64,000 nt of DNA from an uncultured Alphaproteobacteria bacterium (GTDB lineage Bacteria; Pseudomonadota; Alphaproteobacteria; HIMB59). The position numbers were made by a program, and so were the translations under genes. Positions 28,313 to 36,587 of this stretch are shown piece after piece (positions within the stretch are counted from its first letter, which is position 1; the number at the start of each line of letters is the position of its first letter). Location of the stretch: positions 62,001-126,000 of the forward strand of contig CACMGP010000001.1 in assembly GCA_902613185.1 (NCBI GenBank), written 5' to 3'. Below the pieces are notes generated by a model. That model ran no database searches and was not told where the DNA came from. It saw nothing but the letters and a program-made list of their open reading frames with translations.

Positions 28313-29488
28313 TTATCTTTGAGCTACGTCGGTAAATTTACCGCCTTCGATTCCTTTTTCAAGGAATGCTCCAAATGCCTCTCCTACTTCTGTAAAGTTA
28401 ACATCTGTCGCCCCGTCGTAGTCAACTGCAAATCCAGCACATGCTAGTTCAAGACCCTTTTTGAGTTCTCCAGCATAAATTTTTGTACCAGGACCATTCG
28501 CTACGCTCATAATGTTTGCTGCAATTGATGCGCTGTCATCAGACTTACCCTTACACATTGCAAGCATGATTAATGCAGCAGCGTCATATGACTCTCCAAC
28601 ATAAACTGATGGATCAACACCGTTAGCTTCTGCATAAGCCTTAAATTTCATTGCACCAGCACCAAGAGAACCTGGCATTGAACCAAAGGAACCATCAAGA
28701 TCAGTTCCAAAAGTATCAGTCAATGACTCACCAATCATACCATCAGACAGTACAAATGTATCAAAAGCTCCACTATCTAATGATCCTTGGATAATTTGAT
28801 TACCACCTTGATCTAAGTAACCAATAACGACTAATGCATCTCCACCAGCTGATGAAAGTACACCTACTTCAGCACTATAGTCTGCCTTATCGCCTTCATG
28901 AGCAGTTTTAGCTGTAACTTCAATACCTCTAGCAATTGCTGCAGCTTCATAGACATCTGCTAAGCCAACACCATAATCAGTGTTAACATATGTAATTGCA
29001 ACACTTGAAATACCTCTGTCGCTGGTAATGTCTGCTAAAACCTCTCCACCTCTTGCATCTGAAGGAGCTGTTCTAAAAAACAAACCATTATCTTCGGCAG
29101 TAGTTAGAGCAGGTGATGTTGCAGATGGTGAAATCATTGGTACTCCATTTGGAACAGCTACATTTGAAAGAACTGCACCTGTGACACCAGAACAGTCCGC
29201 TCCCATAATTGCTGTAACACCTTGTGAAATTAAAAATTCAGCTGCAGATGCTGCCGCTGCTGAATCGATACATGTTGAGTCAGCTCTAATAGAGCTAACT
29301 GTTGAACCACCTAATAATGCGCCTGAATCTGAAGCTTCATTAAAAGCTAACTCAGCGCCTGCAGCCATACCCGGCGTTAATGATTCAATAGGTCCTGTAA
29401 AACCTAAAATAATGCCAACTTTAACTTCTTTAGCGTATGACGTGCTAAACATAAATAAAGCAAGCAGAGTAGTAATGAACTTAATCAT
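28313..29488 (-). CDS. livK: Branched-chain amino acid-type periplasmic binding protein (LivK family)
   Basis: A 391-residue periplasmic binding protein (Peripla_BP_6) with signal peptide MIKFITTLLALFMFSTSYA. The mature protein starts KEVKVGIILGFTGPIESLTP, has AIMGADCSGVTGAV, VPMISPSATSPALT (ligand-contacting serines/threonines) and VAITYVNTDYGVGLADVYE, which is the standard layout. Two cysteines, in DSTCIDS and GADCSG, could pair. It faces livM convergently across a terminator, so it is expressed from its own promoter with a strong ribosome site. Codon choice favours A/T third positions but the protein is Ala/Gly-rich, as usual for abundant binding proteins. Ligand not identifiable by eye. 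Confidence 0.92.
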   Translation of the reverse strand: MIKFITTLLALFMFSTSYAKEVKVGIILGFTGPIESLTPGMAAGAELAFNEASDSGALLGGSTVSSIRADSTCIDSAAAASAAEFLISQGVTAIMGADCSGVTGAVLSNVAVPNGVPMISPSATSPALTTAEDNGLFFRTAPSDARGGEVLADITSDRGISSVAITYVNTDYGVGLADVYEAAAIARGIEVTAKTAHEGDKADYSAEVGVLSSAGGDALVVIGYLDQGGNQIIQGSLDSGAFDTFVLSDGMIGESLTDTFGTDLDGSFGSMPGSLGAGAMKFKAYAEANGVDPSVYVGESYDAAALIMLAMCKGKSDDSASIAANIMSVANGPGTKIYAGELKKGLELACAGFAVDYDGATDVNFTEVGEAFGAFLEKGIEGGKFTDVAQR

Positions 29489-29490
29489 TT

Positions 29491-29501
29491 CTTTCCCCCT
29501 T
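29491..29501 (-). promoter_or_regulatory. Strong ribosome binding site of the LivK-type gene
   Basis: Minus-strand AAGGGGGAAAG precedes ATG 29488 by about 6 bases. The run of five G is exceptional for this AT-rich region. A TATAAT at 29537-29532 upstream is a possible -10 element but no clear -35 accompanies it. Confidence 0.6.
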
Positions 29502-29561
29502 ATTAATTAATAATTATGAAGTGATAATAGTATTATATTTAAAAAAATGAATATTTAATTA

Positions 29562-29870
29562 TTAGTGTGTCCAAGAAGTTTTTCTATTATTTGAGAAATT
29601 ACTGGCATAACTCTTTGGTTTTACTGGTTTATAGGTTTGATCGACAACCCTATATTGATATGAGTTCTTTTGACACCATAAGATAGCGTCATCTAAGCTG
29701 TCAAAGTTTAATTTTAATTGTTTTGTTGTGTTTTTTGAACTATTCCAACCCATTAATACATCCTTTTGAATACTAGGATCAAACTCAAACTCTATGATCC
29801 ACATCTTAGTTTTTTTTAAGCCTGATTGCATATTAGTTTTTGAAGGACGCTTAATTGTGACTTTTTTCAT
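29562..29870 (-). CDS. NADH dehydrogenase accessory subunit, NDUFS4 family
   Basis: A 102-residue protein of the ETC complex I NDUFS4-like family, found in alphaproteobacteria and mitochondria as an accessory subunit of respiratory complex I near the N-module. Features: basic start KKVTIKRPSKTNMQSG, KTKMWIIEFEF, GWNSSKNTTKQLKLNFDSLDD, the AILWCQKNSYQYRVVDQ strand pair, and the C-terminal PKSYASNFSNNRKTSWTH, which is the family's signature end (YAxNF...WTH). The open frame extends upstream through tRNA-Pro, but the conserved start is the Met at 29870; the extended version would translate the tRNA and is rejected. The gene begins 7 bases after the tRNA's CCA. Confidence 0.93.
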   Translation of the reverse strand: MKKVTIKRPSKTNMQSGLKKTKMWIIEFEFDPSIQKDVLMGWNSSKNTTKQLKLNFDSLDDAILWCQKNSYQYRVVDQTYKPVKPKSYASNFSNNRKTSWTH

Positions 29871-29877
29871 AATTTTT

Positions 29878-29954
<77 letters not shown>

Positions 29955-30006
29955 AGTATTGAATATATATACTTTTGTCTTATAAATAGTCAAACAGTTA
30001 AATCTC

Positions 30007-30582
30007 ATGCAAAAAGTTACTAAAATAAAAAAATTACTTATATCAAACAGCTTCTTCAAGTTTTGGAAATATCAATTTTTAGTTCGTAGCTTTAACAAGA
30101 AAATAAGACCTTATAAGATTTTTAGAGAAATATTAAATGTTGGAGATGTTGTTTTTGCTCTTTGTTTCAGCCCTGAGGAGAAAAAGTTTTATTTGATCAA
30201 GCAATTCAGGCCATTTTATTTTGTCAGAAATAAAACATTAAAATATGAAATTGTAGGAGGATTAGTAGATAAAGGTGAGTCGCTTATTACTGCTTTAAAA
30301 AGAGAAATCAAAGAAGAAATAGGAGTAAAAACAAAAAAAGTTTTGAAATTAACTACATACTGCCCAGTACCAGGCTACTCCGATGAAATAGTTCATGTCT
30401 ATTATGCGGAGGTTGAAAAAATTAAGCTAAAAACTCTTTACAATAGAAATGAGAATGAGGAAATTAAAATTTTTAAGTTAAGTCTAAATGAATTAAAAAA
30501 AATAAATGAAAGTAGATCTATACAAAATGTCCTAACAAAAATTTCTATTTATGAGTATTTTAAAAGATTTAAAAAGAGTTAA
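30007..30582 (+). CDS. Nudix hydrolase, ADP-ribose pyrophosphatase-like
   Basis: A 191-residue Nudix protein of the NudF/ADPRase type. The Nudix box GLVDKGESLITALKREIKEE, followed by IGV, fits the consensus Gx5Ex7REUxEExGU. The surrounding VGDVVFALCFSPEEKKFYLI, then RPFYFVRNKT and the C-terminal TYCPVPGYSDEIVHVYYAEV match the ADP-ribose pyrophosphatase subgroup, which has a distinctive Y-x-x-P-G-x-S/T-x-E motif after the box. Cytoplasmic. It overlaps the convergent serA stop by 14 bases. Probable role: hydrolysis of ADP-ribose or another nucleoside diphosphate derivative. Confidence 0.87.
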   Translation: MQKVTKIKKLLISNSFFKFWKYQFLVRSFNKKIRPYKIFREILNVGDVVFALCFSPEEKKFYLIKQFRPFYFVRNKTLKYEIVGGLVDKGESLITALKREIKEEIGVKTKKVLKLTTYCPVPGYSDEIVHVYYAEVEKIKLKTLYNRNENEEIKIFKLSLNELKKINESRSIQNVLTKISIYEYFKRFKKS

Positions 30583-31510
30583 CGTTATTAACAATCTTAT
30601 TTTCTTTTAAAAAATCAGCAACTTGATTTGCTACGTCAATTGCCACATTAGATTGAGCCTCTTTTGAGGAAGCTCCTAAGTGAGGTGTGAGAAGTAAATT
30701 TTTAGTTCCAAACATTATATTATCTGTTGCAGGCTCATTTTCATAAACATCAACTGCAGCACCTGCAATAATTTCATTATTTAGTGCATCTTTTAAATCA
30801 GACTCATTAATAAGACCGCCCCTAGCGCAATTTATAATTACTGATGTGGGTTTCATTGTTGATATTGTTTCTTTGTTAATCATATACTTTGTTTCATCAT
30901 TCAATTTTGTATGAAGAGTAATAACATCAGCTTCCTTAATTAAGTCCTCTGTTGAGACCTTTTCAACATTAAATTTTGATAAATCATCATCGCTTGCTGA
31001 TTTAGAATTAGTAATAATTTTCATTCCAATTGTTGAGCATATTTCAGCAACTCTTTGACCTATGTTGCCGTAGCCCACTATTCCAAGAACTTTTCCTTTT
31101 AACTCAGTACCAAGAAACTTAGGTTTTTCCCATTTTCCTTGATGAGTTGAATCATTAGCTAGATGAATATTTCTCATAATAGAAAACATTAAACCGACGC
31201 TTAACTCAGCTGTTGCCTCTAGGTTTCCTAGAGGTGTATTCATCACTAGAATTCGATTTTTTGTCGCTTGATCTAGGTCAACATTATCGACACCAACTCC
31301 TGCTCTACCAATAACTTTAAGGTTCTTACAGTCAGCGAGTATATCTGAGGTTAATTTAGTTGCTGATCTGATTAAAATGCCATCATATTGATCAATCACA
31401 CCTTTAAGTTCCTCAGGAGACATCCCAGTTTTGATATCATAATCAATTTGTTTTGACTTTAAGACTTCTTCTACCTTATCGCTCATCTTATCAGAAATTA
31501 AAATCTTCAT
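30569..31510 (-). CDS. serA: D-3-phosphoglycerate dehydrogenase (short type)
   Basis: Oxidises 3-phosphoglycerate to 3-phosphohydroxypyruvate, the first step of serine synthesis. 313 aa: substrate-binding region ILIRSATKLTSDILADC, NAD fold GKVLGIVGYGNIGQRVAE, catalytic Arg in INCARGGLINE, catalytic Glu in YENEPATD and His in LTPHLGASSKEAQ. The protein stops right after the core, so both the ASB and the ACT regulatory domains of longer SerA proteins are missing and serine feedback through ACT is not expected. Start overlaps the serC stop by one base, and the pair with DUF1015 forms a serine operon. Confidence 0.9.
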   Translation of the reverse strand: MKILISDKMSDKVEEVLKSKQIDYDIKTGMSPEELKGVIDQYDGILIRSATKLTSDILADCKNLKVIGRAGVGVDNVDLDQATKNRILVMNTPLGNLEATAELSVGLMFSIMRNIHLANDSTHQGKWEKPKFLGTELKGKVLGIVGYGNIGQRVAEICSTIGMKIITNSKSASDDDLSKFNVEKVSTEDLIKEADVITLHTKLNDETKYMINKETISTMKPTSVIINCARGGLINESDLKDALNNEIIAGAAVDVYENEPATDNIMFGTKNLLLTPHLGASSKEAQSNVAIDVANQVADFLKENKIVNNVNSF

Positions 31511-32670
31511 TATTTATACCTTCCCATTGTTTCAAAAAAAGACCATTCAATCCATGGTAAAACTTTTTCTATGTCAGAGGCTTCAACAGTTGCACCTCCC
31601 CAAATTCTAATGCCTGCTGGTGCATCTTTATATGCATTAATATCGTACCCAGCGTCCTCTTTCTCTAATGTAGAGCATATCTCTTTCACAAGTTTTTTTT
31701 GATTATCACTATCTAAGGCTACAAAATCAGAATGTGTAAACTTAAAACATATGCTTGTTGAAGAATATGTATTTGGGTCAACAGCTAAAAACTCTACCCA
31801 ATCTCTCTGATCAATCCAGTCCTTAATAACTTGAAGATTTTTTTTTGATCTAGATATTAATTCTTTTTGCCCACCTATTTTAATACACCAATTCAATGCA
31901 TCTAATGCATCTTCCGCAGCAAGCAAGGAGGGAGTATTTATAGTAGCTCCTTCAAAAATTTCTTTGGAAAACTTCTTGTTTTTAGCTAATTGAAAAATTT
32001 TAGGCATTGGCCAAGATGGCTCATAAGTTTCAAGTCTTTCAACTGCTCTTGGTGATAAAGCAATCATACCGTGTGCAGCCTCTCCTCCCAAAACTTTTTG
32101 CCATGACCAGGTCACAACATCTAATTTTTTAAAGTCCATATCCATAGCAAAAACTGCTGAAGTGGCATCACAAATAGATAAACCTAATCTATTTTCTGGT
32201 ATCCAATCTGCATTGGGAATGCATACACCAGAAGTAGTGCCATTCCATGTAAAAACAACATCATTATCAAAATTTACTTTTGACAAATCAGGGAGTTCAC
32301 CATAGTTATCAGTTTTATGAACTGTTACATTTTCTAATTTTAACTGTTTTGTAATATCCTTTACCCATGTTAAACCAAAAGTCTCCCAACCGCACACTTC
32401 TACATTTTTTAAACCTAGAAGGCTCCACATAGCCATTTCTATTGCCCCAGTATCAGAGGCAGGAACGATACCTACTAGATAATCATCTGGTAACTCTAAA
32501 ACTTGCTTAGATTTAACAATTACTTCATTGAGTTTTGCCTTACCGCTTTTTGCTCTATGTGATCTACCTAAAACGGCATCATTCAAAGCCTCTAATTTCC
32601 ATCCAGGTCTTTTAGAACATGGTCCTGATGAAAAGAATGGATGATTTGGTTTAATGGTAGGTTTTTGCAT
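31510..32670 (-). CDS. serC: Phosphoserine aminotransferase
   Basis: PLP enzyme converting phosphohydroxypyruvate plus glutamate into phosphoserine. 386 aa, of the alphaproteobacterial SerC branch: [16 protein letters not shown] near the start, [33 protein letters not shown], the aspartate of [16 protein letters not shown], and the Schiff-base lysine in [16 protein letters not shown]. The C-terminal domain ends [19 protein letters not shown]. Its start is preceded by AAGGAGA about 10 bases upstream. It is translated with serA through TAATG-type overlap and follows the DUF1015 gene by 29 bases. Confidence 0.93.
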   Translation of the reverse strand: MQKPTIKPNHPFFSSGPCSKRPGWKLEALNDAVLGRSHRAKSGKAKLNEVIVKSKQVLELPDDYLVGIVPASDTGAIEMAMWSLLGLKNVEVCGWETFGLTWVKDITKQLKLENVTVHKTDNYGELPDLSKVNFDNDVVFTWNGTTSGVCIPNADWIPENRLGLSICDATSAVFAMDMDFKKLDVVTWSWQKVLGGEAAHGMIALSPRAVERLETYEPSWPMPKIFQLAKNKKFSKEIFEGATINTPSLLAAEDALDALNWCIKIGGQKELISRSKKNLQVIKDWIDQRDWVEFLAVDPNTYSSTSICFKFTHSDFVALDSDNQKKLVKEICSTLEKEDAGYDINAYKDAPAGIRIWGGATVEASDIEKVLPWIEWSFFETMGRYK

Positions 32671-32680
32671 AATTAATATT

Positions 32681-32687
32681 TCTCCTT
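32681..32687 (-). promoter_or_regulatory. Ribosome binding site of serC
   Basis: AAGGAGA on the minus strand lies about 10 bases before ATG 32670. It is one of the few full-strength Shine-Dalgarno sequences in the window. Confidence 0.55.
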
Positions 32688-32699
32688 AGTGTTTGTGAA

Positions 32700-33842
32700 C
32701 TATTCAATAATTTTGTAAAAAAATAAACCATCTAGTGGTTTGGGTTCAAACCAAGTAGCTTTGGGTGGCATAAATTTCAAATTTTTAGAGTATTCTATCA
32801 CTAAATCCATGCTAACTGGTCTCATTAATGTCGATAAATCTGTTATACCCGTATCAACTTGATTAATCAAATAATCAGTGCCTAATGAGGGTGGGACGAA
32901 TTCGACCCTTTGATCACTAGTTTCGTCCTGAATATTCAATATTTCTTTCAAGACAAACTCACCAAAATCAATACAGTCAGCGCCATTTGTGGAGAAGTCG
33001 TTTTTCAAATCTATTTTATAATATTTACCCTGATAGTATATTACAAAAAATCGTTCTATCTTCTCATGATATTTTAGCTCTTCAACATGGAAATATTTTT
33101 TTAAGTCAGATATGAACGAATCTTTATTGTATGCATCTGGAAATTTAACACTTCTGTTGTATGCTAGGTTTAAGCATTTAGATTTTGGAAAAACAATAGA
33201 TAAAAATTTAGTATCTTTATTGACGTCTAATTGAGCAAAGCCCTCTATTCTATGATGGCCATCTGCCACAAAAAGTTCCTTAAAATTAATACCAGTGAAA
33301 TCAGTGTTAGTTTTATATATTGAATGAATGTACTTGCCAGATTTAAACTTTATAAGTGGTTTTTTGTCATGATGAATATCAAGGTTTAAATCTATATTTT
33401 CATCATCGTAAAAAAGATAAATAGGAGACAATTGAAATTTTACTTTAGATAATTGATCAGCTCTTTCTTTGCCTTTACTCACTAAAATTTTTTCGTGGGG
33501 CTTTATATTTCTATTTATGTAGTCTTGTATATTTAACAGAGAAATTAACCCTGTTTGCGAATGATTGTCAGAGTCTATTCTATATAAAAAATATTCATTT
33601 TCAGACTTATATATAATTTTTTCATCTATAAGTCTTTGGTAATATCTTTTTGATAAATCAAAAAATTCATTATCAGAAAGTTTCTTATTAAAATAAATAT
33701 CTGGCCTTAGAATTTGTAAAAGATTGAGCTTGTGGATTTGATCAGAACTAAAATTATAGTCAATGATATCTGTACTAGGTAAAATAATTGATTGTAGATA
33801 TTTATTGTTAATTACATAAGTATTTGGTAATAATGGCTTCAT
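32700..33842 (-). CDS. DUF1015 family protein
   Basis: A 380-residue member of DUF1015, a family often adjacent to serA/serC. The diagnostic segment is FVADGHHRIEGFAQL in the middle of the protein, an Asp-Gly-His-His-Arg motif related to the ParB/Srx-like fold and to archaeal serine kinase SerK. The N-terminal PLLPNTYVINNKY region and PPSLGTDYLINQVDTG near the C-terminus also match the family. Function is not established; a kinase or nucleotide-dependent role in serine metabolism is an inference from its place ahead of serC-serA. Start overlaps nothing and lacks an obvious Shine-Dalgarno sequence. Confidence 0.83.
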   Translation of the reverse strand: MKPLLPNTYVINNKYLQSIILPSTDIIDYNFSSDQIHKLNLLQILRPDIYFNKKLSDNEFFDLSKRYYQRLIDEKIIYKSENEYFLYRIDSDNHSQTGLISLLNIQDYINRNIKPHEKILVSKGKERADQLSKVKFQLSPIYLFYDDENIDLNLDIHHDKKPLIKFKSGKYIHSIYKTNTDFTGINFKELFVADGHHRIEGFAQLDVNKDTKFLSIVFPKSKCLNLAYNRSVKFPDAYNKDSFISDLKKYFHVEELKYHEKIERFFVIYYQGKYYKIDLKNDFSTNGADCIDFGEFVLKEILNIQDETSDQRVEFVPPSLGTDYLINQVDTGITDLSTLMRPVSMDLVIEYSKNLKFMPPKATWFEPKPLDGLFFYKIIE

Positions 33843-33844
33843 TT

Positions 33845-33934
33845 ATGAACAGAAACAAAGCACCGTATTATTTTGCTTTAGTAATAGCTTTGATTTTCTT
33901 TTTTTATGGAATATTTTCAGTTTTAATTCACTAA
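33845..33934 (+). CDS. Possible 29-residue single-span membrane protein
   Basis: A complete ATG-to-TAA frame that fills the 88-base gap between DUF1015 and the 100-aa gene, on the opposite strand. It encodes a polar, basic start (MNRNKAPYY) followed by one hydrophobic stretch (FALVIALIFFFYGIFSVLI) and a final His. This is the classic layout of bacterial small membrane proteins, with no internal stop and normal A/T-rich codons. There is no clear ribosome site, and its stop overlaps the stop of the neighbour. No homologue is recognised. It might equally be chance, since AT-rich DNA readily encodes Phe/Ile/Leu runs. Confidence 0.5.
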   Translation: MNRNKAPYYFALVIALIFFFYGIFSVLIH

Positions 33935-34233
33935 TCTTCTTTGTTTGTTGAATTTGGAAGACTCTTTTCCTCATACCAAATAGATTTATCTGGAATGTTG
34001 CCATCCCATAAGTAACTCTCATAATCAAATTTTGGCATACCTTTATCTGATCTTTCGTAATAAAGTCCGAACTCTCTGCAATATTCTGATAATTGATCTG
34101 CCTCAATCTCTAATATATTTAGTTTTTCCCATTTTTTTGAGGATGCAACCCATTTGAACCCTTTAGATTTTAACCAATCCTTGTGATAATAAGTTTCAGA
34201 ACCTGATACTGCGAATGTAATATTTTCACTCAT
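33931..34233 (-). CDS. Small protein of unknown function (100 aa)
   Basis: A 100-residue protein starting MSENITFAVSG. It has ETYYHKDWLKSKGFKWVASS followed by KKWEKLN, an arrangement (helix, K-x-x-G-F-K-W, K-K-W) that resembles the short 'reduced-size' domains of DUF5710-like proteins, and a C-terminal acidic tail ending NSTNKED. The start Met at 34233 is chosen because AAGAGG lies 6 bases upstream; a longer frame with 19 extra residues exists but lacks this support. It overlaps the Gfo/Idh/MocA-like gene by 8 bases, so it is coupled to it. No function assigned. Confidence 0.75.
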   Translation of the reverse strand: MSENITFAVSGSETYYHKDWLKSKGFKWVASSKKWEKLNILEIEADQLSEYCREFGLYYERSDKGMPKFDYESYLWDGNIPDKSIWYEEKSLPNSTNKED

Positions 34234-35053
34234 AAAGAACCTCTTGAAATAATTTGTACGGATAATATGTAAAAATAGATAAATTTTCAAAAGAATTTTT
34301 TGAATTTACAAAAGAATTTAGATCTTTGAGGTTATATATCAGCATATTGGGCATAAATTGCTTTTGTTTGTCTAAATTGCTTAAATTATTATCTGAATTA
34401 CTAGTAAGAGTAACATTAATTTTTAAATTACCATTAATCTCTATACTGCACTTAAAGTTAGTTAATTTGTTAGTAATCTTATCAAGAATTTTATCATTTT
34501 TATGAATTGATATTTTTTTTTCACGATATTGATAAATTAAGTAAAAAAGCTCTGGACATAATTCAAACAAAACATCTTTACTATATAAACTATTCTCAAA
34601 TTTATTAAGATCCTTAAAAGATTTTGTGTAATTAATAATATTTTGTTTTAATGAATCCTCGTATAGTTTTTTTATATTTGTTTCGTCTATTAAAAAAAGG
34701 TTATCAATTAATTTTGAGTTGATCAATTTGTTATAATATTTTAAGTCATTTGAATTACTTACAATTGGATAATCAGTTATAACTTTAATATTATTTTTTA
34801 GACAAAGATAAATATATTCAAACTTTATGCCAGAAGGTAAAAAATTTAAGACGAAATCTACGCCTTTGTCTTTAATAAGATCTTCATAAGCACCGTAATA
34901 TTTTTTAAAATTATGCGTCTCAGCAAATATCTGTGCTACCTCAATATTCCTTGAACTATTAGCATATAGATTAAGTGTGCCTGATAGTTTATTTTTTTTT
35001 ATAAAGTCAATTGATTTTTGGTCTGAACTCAATATAGCTAAATTGCTTTTCAT
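34226..35053 (-). CDS. Degenerate Gfo/Idh/MocA-like protein
   Basis: A 275-residue protein starting MKSNLAILSS. The N-terminal third has the alpha/beta pattern of NAD(P)-binding Gfo/Idh/MocA oxidoreductases: AQIFAETHNFKKYYGAYEDL (compare A-x-x-F/Y-x-Y), DFVLNFLPSGIKFEYIYLCL and NIKVITDYPIVSNSNDL. The expected glycine-rich GxGxxG is replaced by LAILSSDQKS and the conserved E-K-P by T-D-Y-P, so classical dehydrogenase activity is doubtful. The C-terminal half is not recognisable. A longer frame beginning at 35134 would run into the xanthine phosphoribosyltransferase start and is not used. It is divergent from that gene, with 23 bases between them. Confidence 0.6.
   Translation of the reverse strand: MKSNLAILSSDQKSIDFIKKNKLSGTLNLYANSSRNIEVAQIFAETHNFKKYYGAYEDLIKDKGVDFVLNFLPSGIKFEYIYLCLKNNIKVITDYPIVSNSNDLKYYNKLINSKLIDNLFLIDETNIKKLYEDSLKQNIINYTKSFKDLNKFENSLYSKDVLFELCPELFYLIYQYREKKISIHKNDKILDKITNKLTNFKCSIEINGNLKINVTLTSNSDNNLSNLDKQKQFMPNMLIYNLKDLNSFVNSKNSFENLSIFTYYPYKLFQEVLYE
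34240..34245 (-). promoter_or_regulatory. Ribosome binding site deciding the start of the 100-aa protein
   Basis: AAGAGG on the minus strand, 6 bases before ATG 34233. It lies inside the end of the upstream gene and supports this Met over the earlier one. Confidence 0.5.
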
Positions 35054-35076
35054 TTTAATTTTATTATAATCCTTGA

Positions 35077-35502
35077 ATGAAACAGGTTTTTTTAAGCTAT
35101 CACGATATACATACTGATTGTATAAAATTAGCAAAATTAATAAAAAAAAAATATAAACCTAAAAAACTAATTCTCATATCTAGGGGTGGACTCATACCAG
35201 GATCTATTATTGCTAATTATTTAGGAATTCAGGATATTGATGTTATTGCTCTTAAAACTTACTCAGACAGGAGAAAAAATACTGATATTAAGATTTTTAA
35301 AAGAATTAAGTCTGAGAAAAAACTTGTTGTAATTGATGATTTAGTTGACAGCGGTGACACAGCAAAAATAGTTAAAGATATGATGCCAAATTCAAAGTTT
35401 GTTGTTTTGTATGCTAAGACTTCAGGAAAAAAACAAGCCGATCTTCATTTATATGATTTTAAAGATAAAGACTGGCTTGTTTTTCCTTGGGAACAGGATT
35501 AA
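35077..35502 (+). CDS. gpt: Xanthine-type phosphoribosyltransferase
   Basis: A 141-residue purine phosphoribosyltransferase. The PRPP loop is KLVVIDDLVDSGDTAK, the flexible loop region starts LKTYSDRRKN, and the first loop is LILISRGGLIPGSIIANYLG. The C-terminal DKDWLVFPWEQD is the base-binding hood of XPRT (E. coli Gpt, which makes XMP/GMP from xanthine and guanine). It is convergent with a BMP-type nucleoside/purine importer, which supports a purine salvage role. Confidence 0.88.
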   Translation: MKQVFLSYHDIHTDCIKLAKLIKKKYKPKKLILISRGGLIPGSIIANYLGIQDIDVIALKTYSDRRKNTDIKIFKRIKSEKKLVVIDDLVDSGDTAKIVKDMMPNSKFVVLYAKTSGKKQADLHLYDFKDKDWLVFPWEQD

Positions 35503-35516
35503 ATATTTTTTTTATT

Positions 35517-36587
35517 TTATTGGGGCACCTCTCCGTCTATACCTTGAACATAGAACATCATAGAGGCCAACATACCATCGTCAGCAACTTCTCCCTCTTT
35601 AACAACTAGCTCACCAGCTTGATTATAAATTGGTCCTTCGAATGAATGAAGAGTTCCATTTTCAATTGCTGTCTCCATATTTTTTGCCTCCAAGATTAAG
35701 TCTAATGGTAAGAGTTTTGTGTTATAAGGTGACATTTCTACCATACCGTCCTTAAACCCCTGCCATGTATCTTCGGAAGACCACGTGCCATCAACAACCG
35801 CTTGTGCTTTTGCAGCATAGTAAGGTCCCCAGATATCCTCAATCGAAGTCATATGAGAGTTTGGGCAGAATGCTTCTTGATTTGAAGCTTGACCAAAAGC
35901 GAGAACACCAGCTTTCTCAGCGGCTTGGCAAGGAGCGTATGAGTCAGTATGTTGAACTATTATATCTGCACCTTGGTTTATCAAAGTGTTAGCTGCATCA
36001 GCCTCTTTTCCAGGATCATACCAAGAGTAATTCCAAATAATTTTAATTTTTACATCAGGATTGACTTTAGAGGCAGCTAAATAAAATGCATTTATTCCTC
36101 TTATAACCTCAGGTATTGGAAAAGAAACTATATACCCAATGGTATTGGTCTTAGTCATTTTACCAGCAATGTGCCCAATAATAGTTCTACCCTCGTAAAA
36201 TCTTGCAGAATATGTTGAAACATTATCCATTCTCTTAAACCCAGTAGCGTGCTCAAATTTGACATCTGGAAACTCTTTAGCCACCTCAAGAGTTTGATCC
36301 ATGTAATTGAAAGACGTTGTGAAAATTAGATCATGACCTGATGCAGCTAGTTTTCTTATAGCTCGAACTGCATCTGCATTTTCTGGAACATTTTCTATAT
36401 AAGTTGTTGTAATTGAGTCTCCTAGAGCATTTTCCATGTAAATTCTGCCTTGATCATGCATGTAAGTCCATCCGTGATCACCTGGAGGTCCAATATATAT
36501 AAAGCCAATTTTCTTTTGATCAGCATGGACTGCAGATACAGAAATTACAGCTAAAAATGAGAGAAAAGTAAGTATTTTTCTTAACAT
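35517..36587 (-). CDS. BMP-family periplasmic nucleoside/purine-binding protein
   Basis: A 356-residue member of the BMP (PnrA-like) family with signal peptide MLRKILTFLSFLAVISVSAVHA. It starts QKKIGFIYIGPPGDHGWTYM, which includes the base-stacking aromatic pattern, and has HDLIFTTSFNYMDQTLEVAK, IGYIVSFPIPEVIRGINAFY and INQGADIIVQHTDSYAPCQA, all standard for the family. It is transcribed with the same polarity as the permeases and ATPase but is separated from them by 150 bases. Its ribosome site is probably TAGGA. Ligand: purine nucleosides or related bases, inferred from family and from gpt. Confidence 0.92.
   Translation of the reverse strand: MLRKILTFLSFLAVISVSAVHADQKKIGFIYIGPPGDHGWTYMHDQGRIYMENALGDSITTTYIENVPENADAVRAIRKLAASGHDLIFTTSFNYMDQTLEVAKEFPDVKFEHATGFKRMDNVSTYSARFYEGRTIIGHIAGKMTKTNTIGYIVSFPIPEVIRGINAFYLAASKVNPDVKIKIIWNYSWYDPGKEADAANTLINQGADIIVQHTDSYAPCQAAEKAGVLAFGQASNQEAFCPNSHMTSIEDIWGPYYAAKAQAVVDGTWSSEDTWQGFKDGMVEMSPYNTKLLPLDLILEAKNMETAIENGTLHSFEGPIYNQAGELVVKEGEVADDGMLASMMFYVQGIDGEVPQ

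Noticed and set aside
28980-29510. 176-residue plus-strand frame opposite livK
   Set aside because: Antisense to a convincing binding-protein gene with signal peptide; composition typical of a mirror frame of an Ala/Ser/Gly-rich protein.
33843-34106. 87-residue minus-strand frame
   Set aside because: Overlaps the 100-residue gene in another frame, no ribosome site and no recognisable features.
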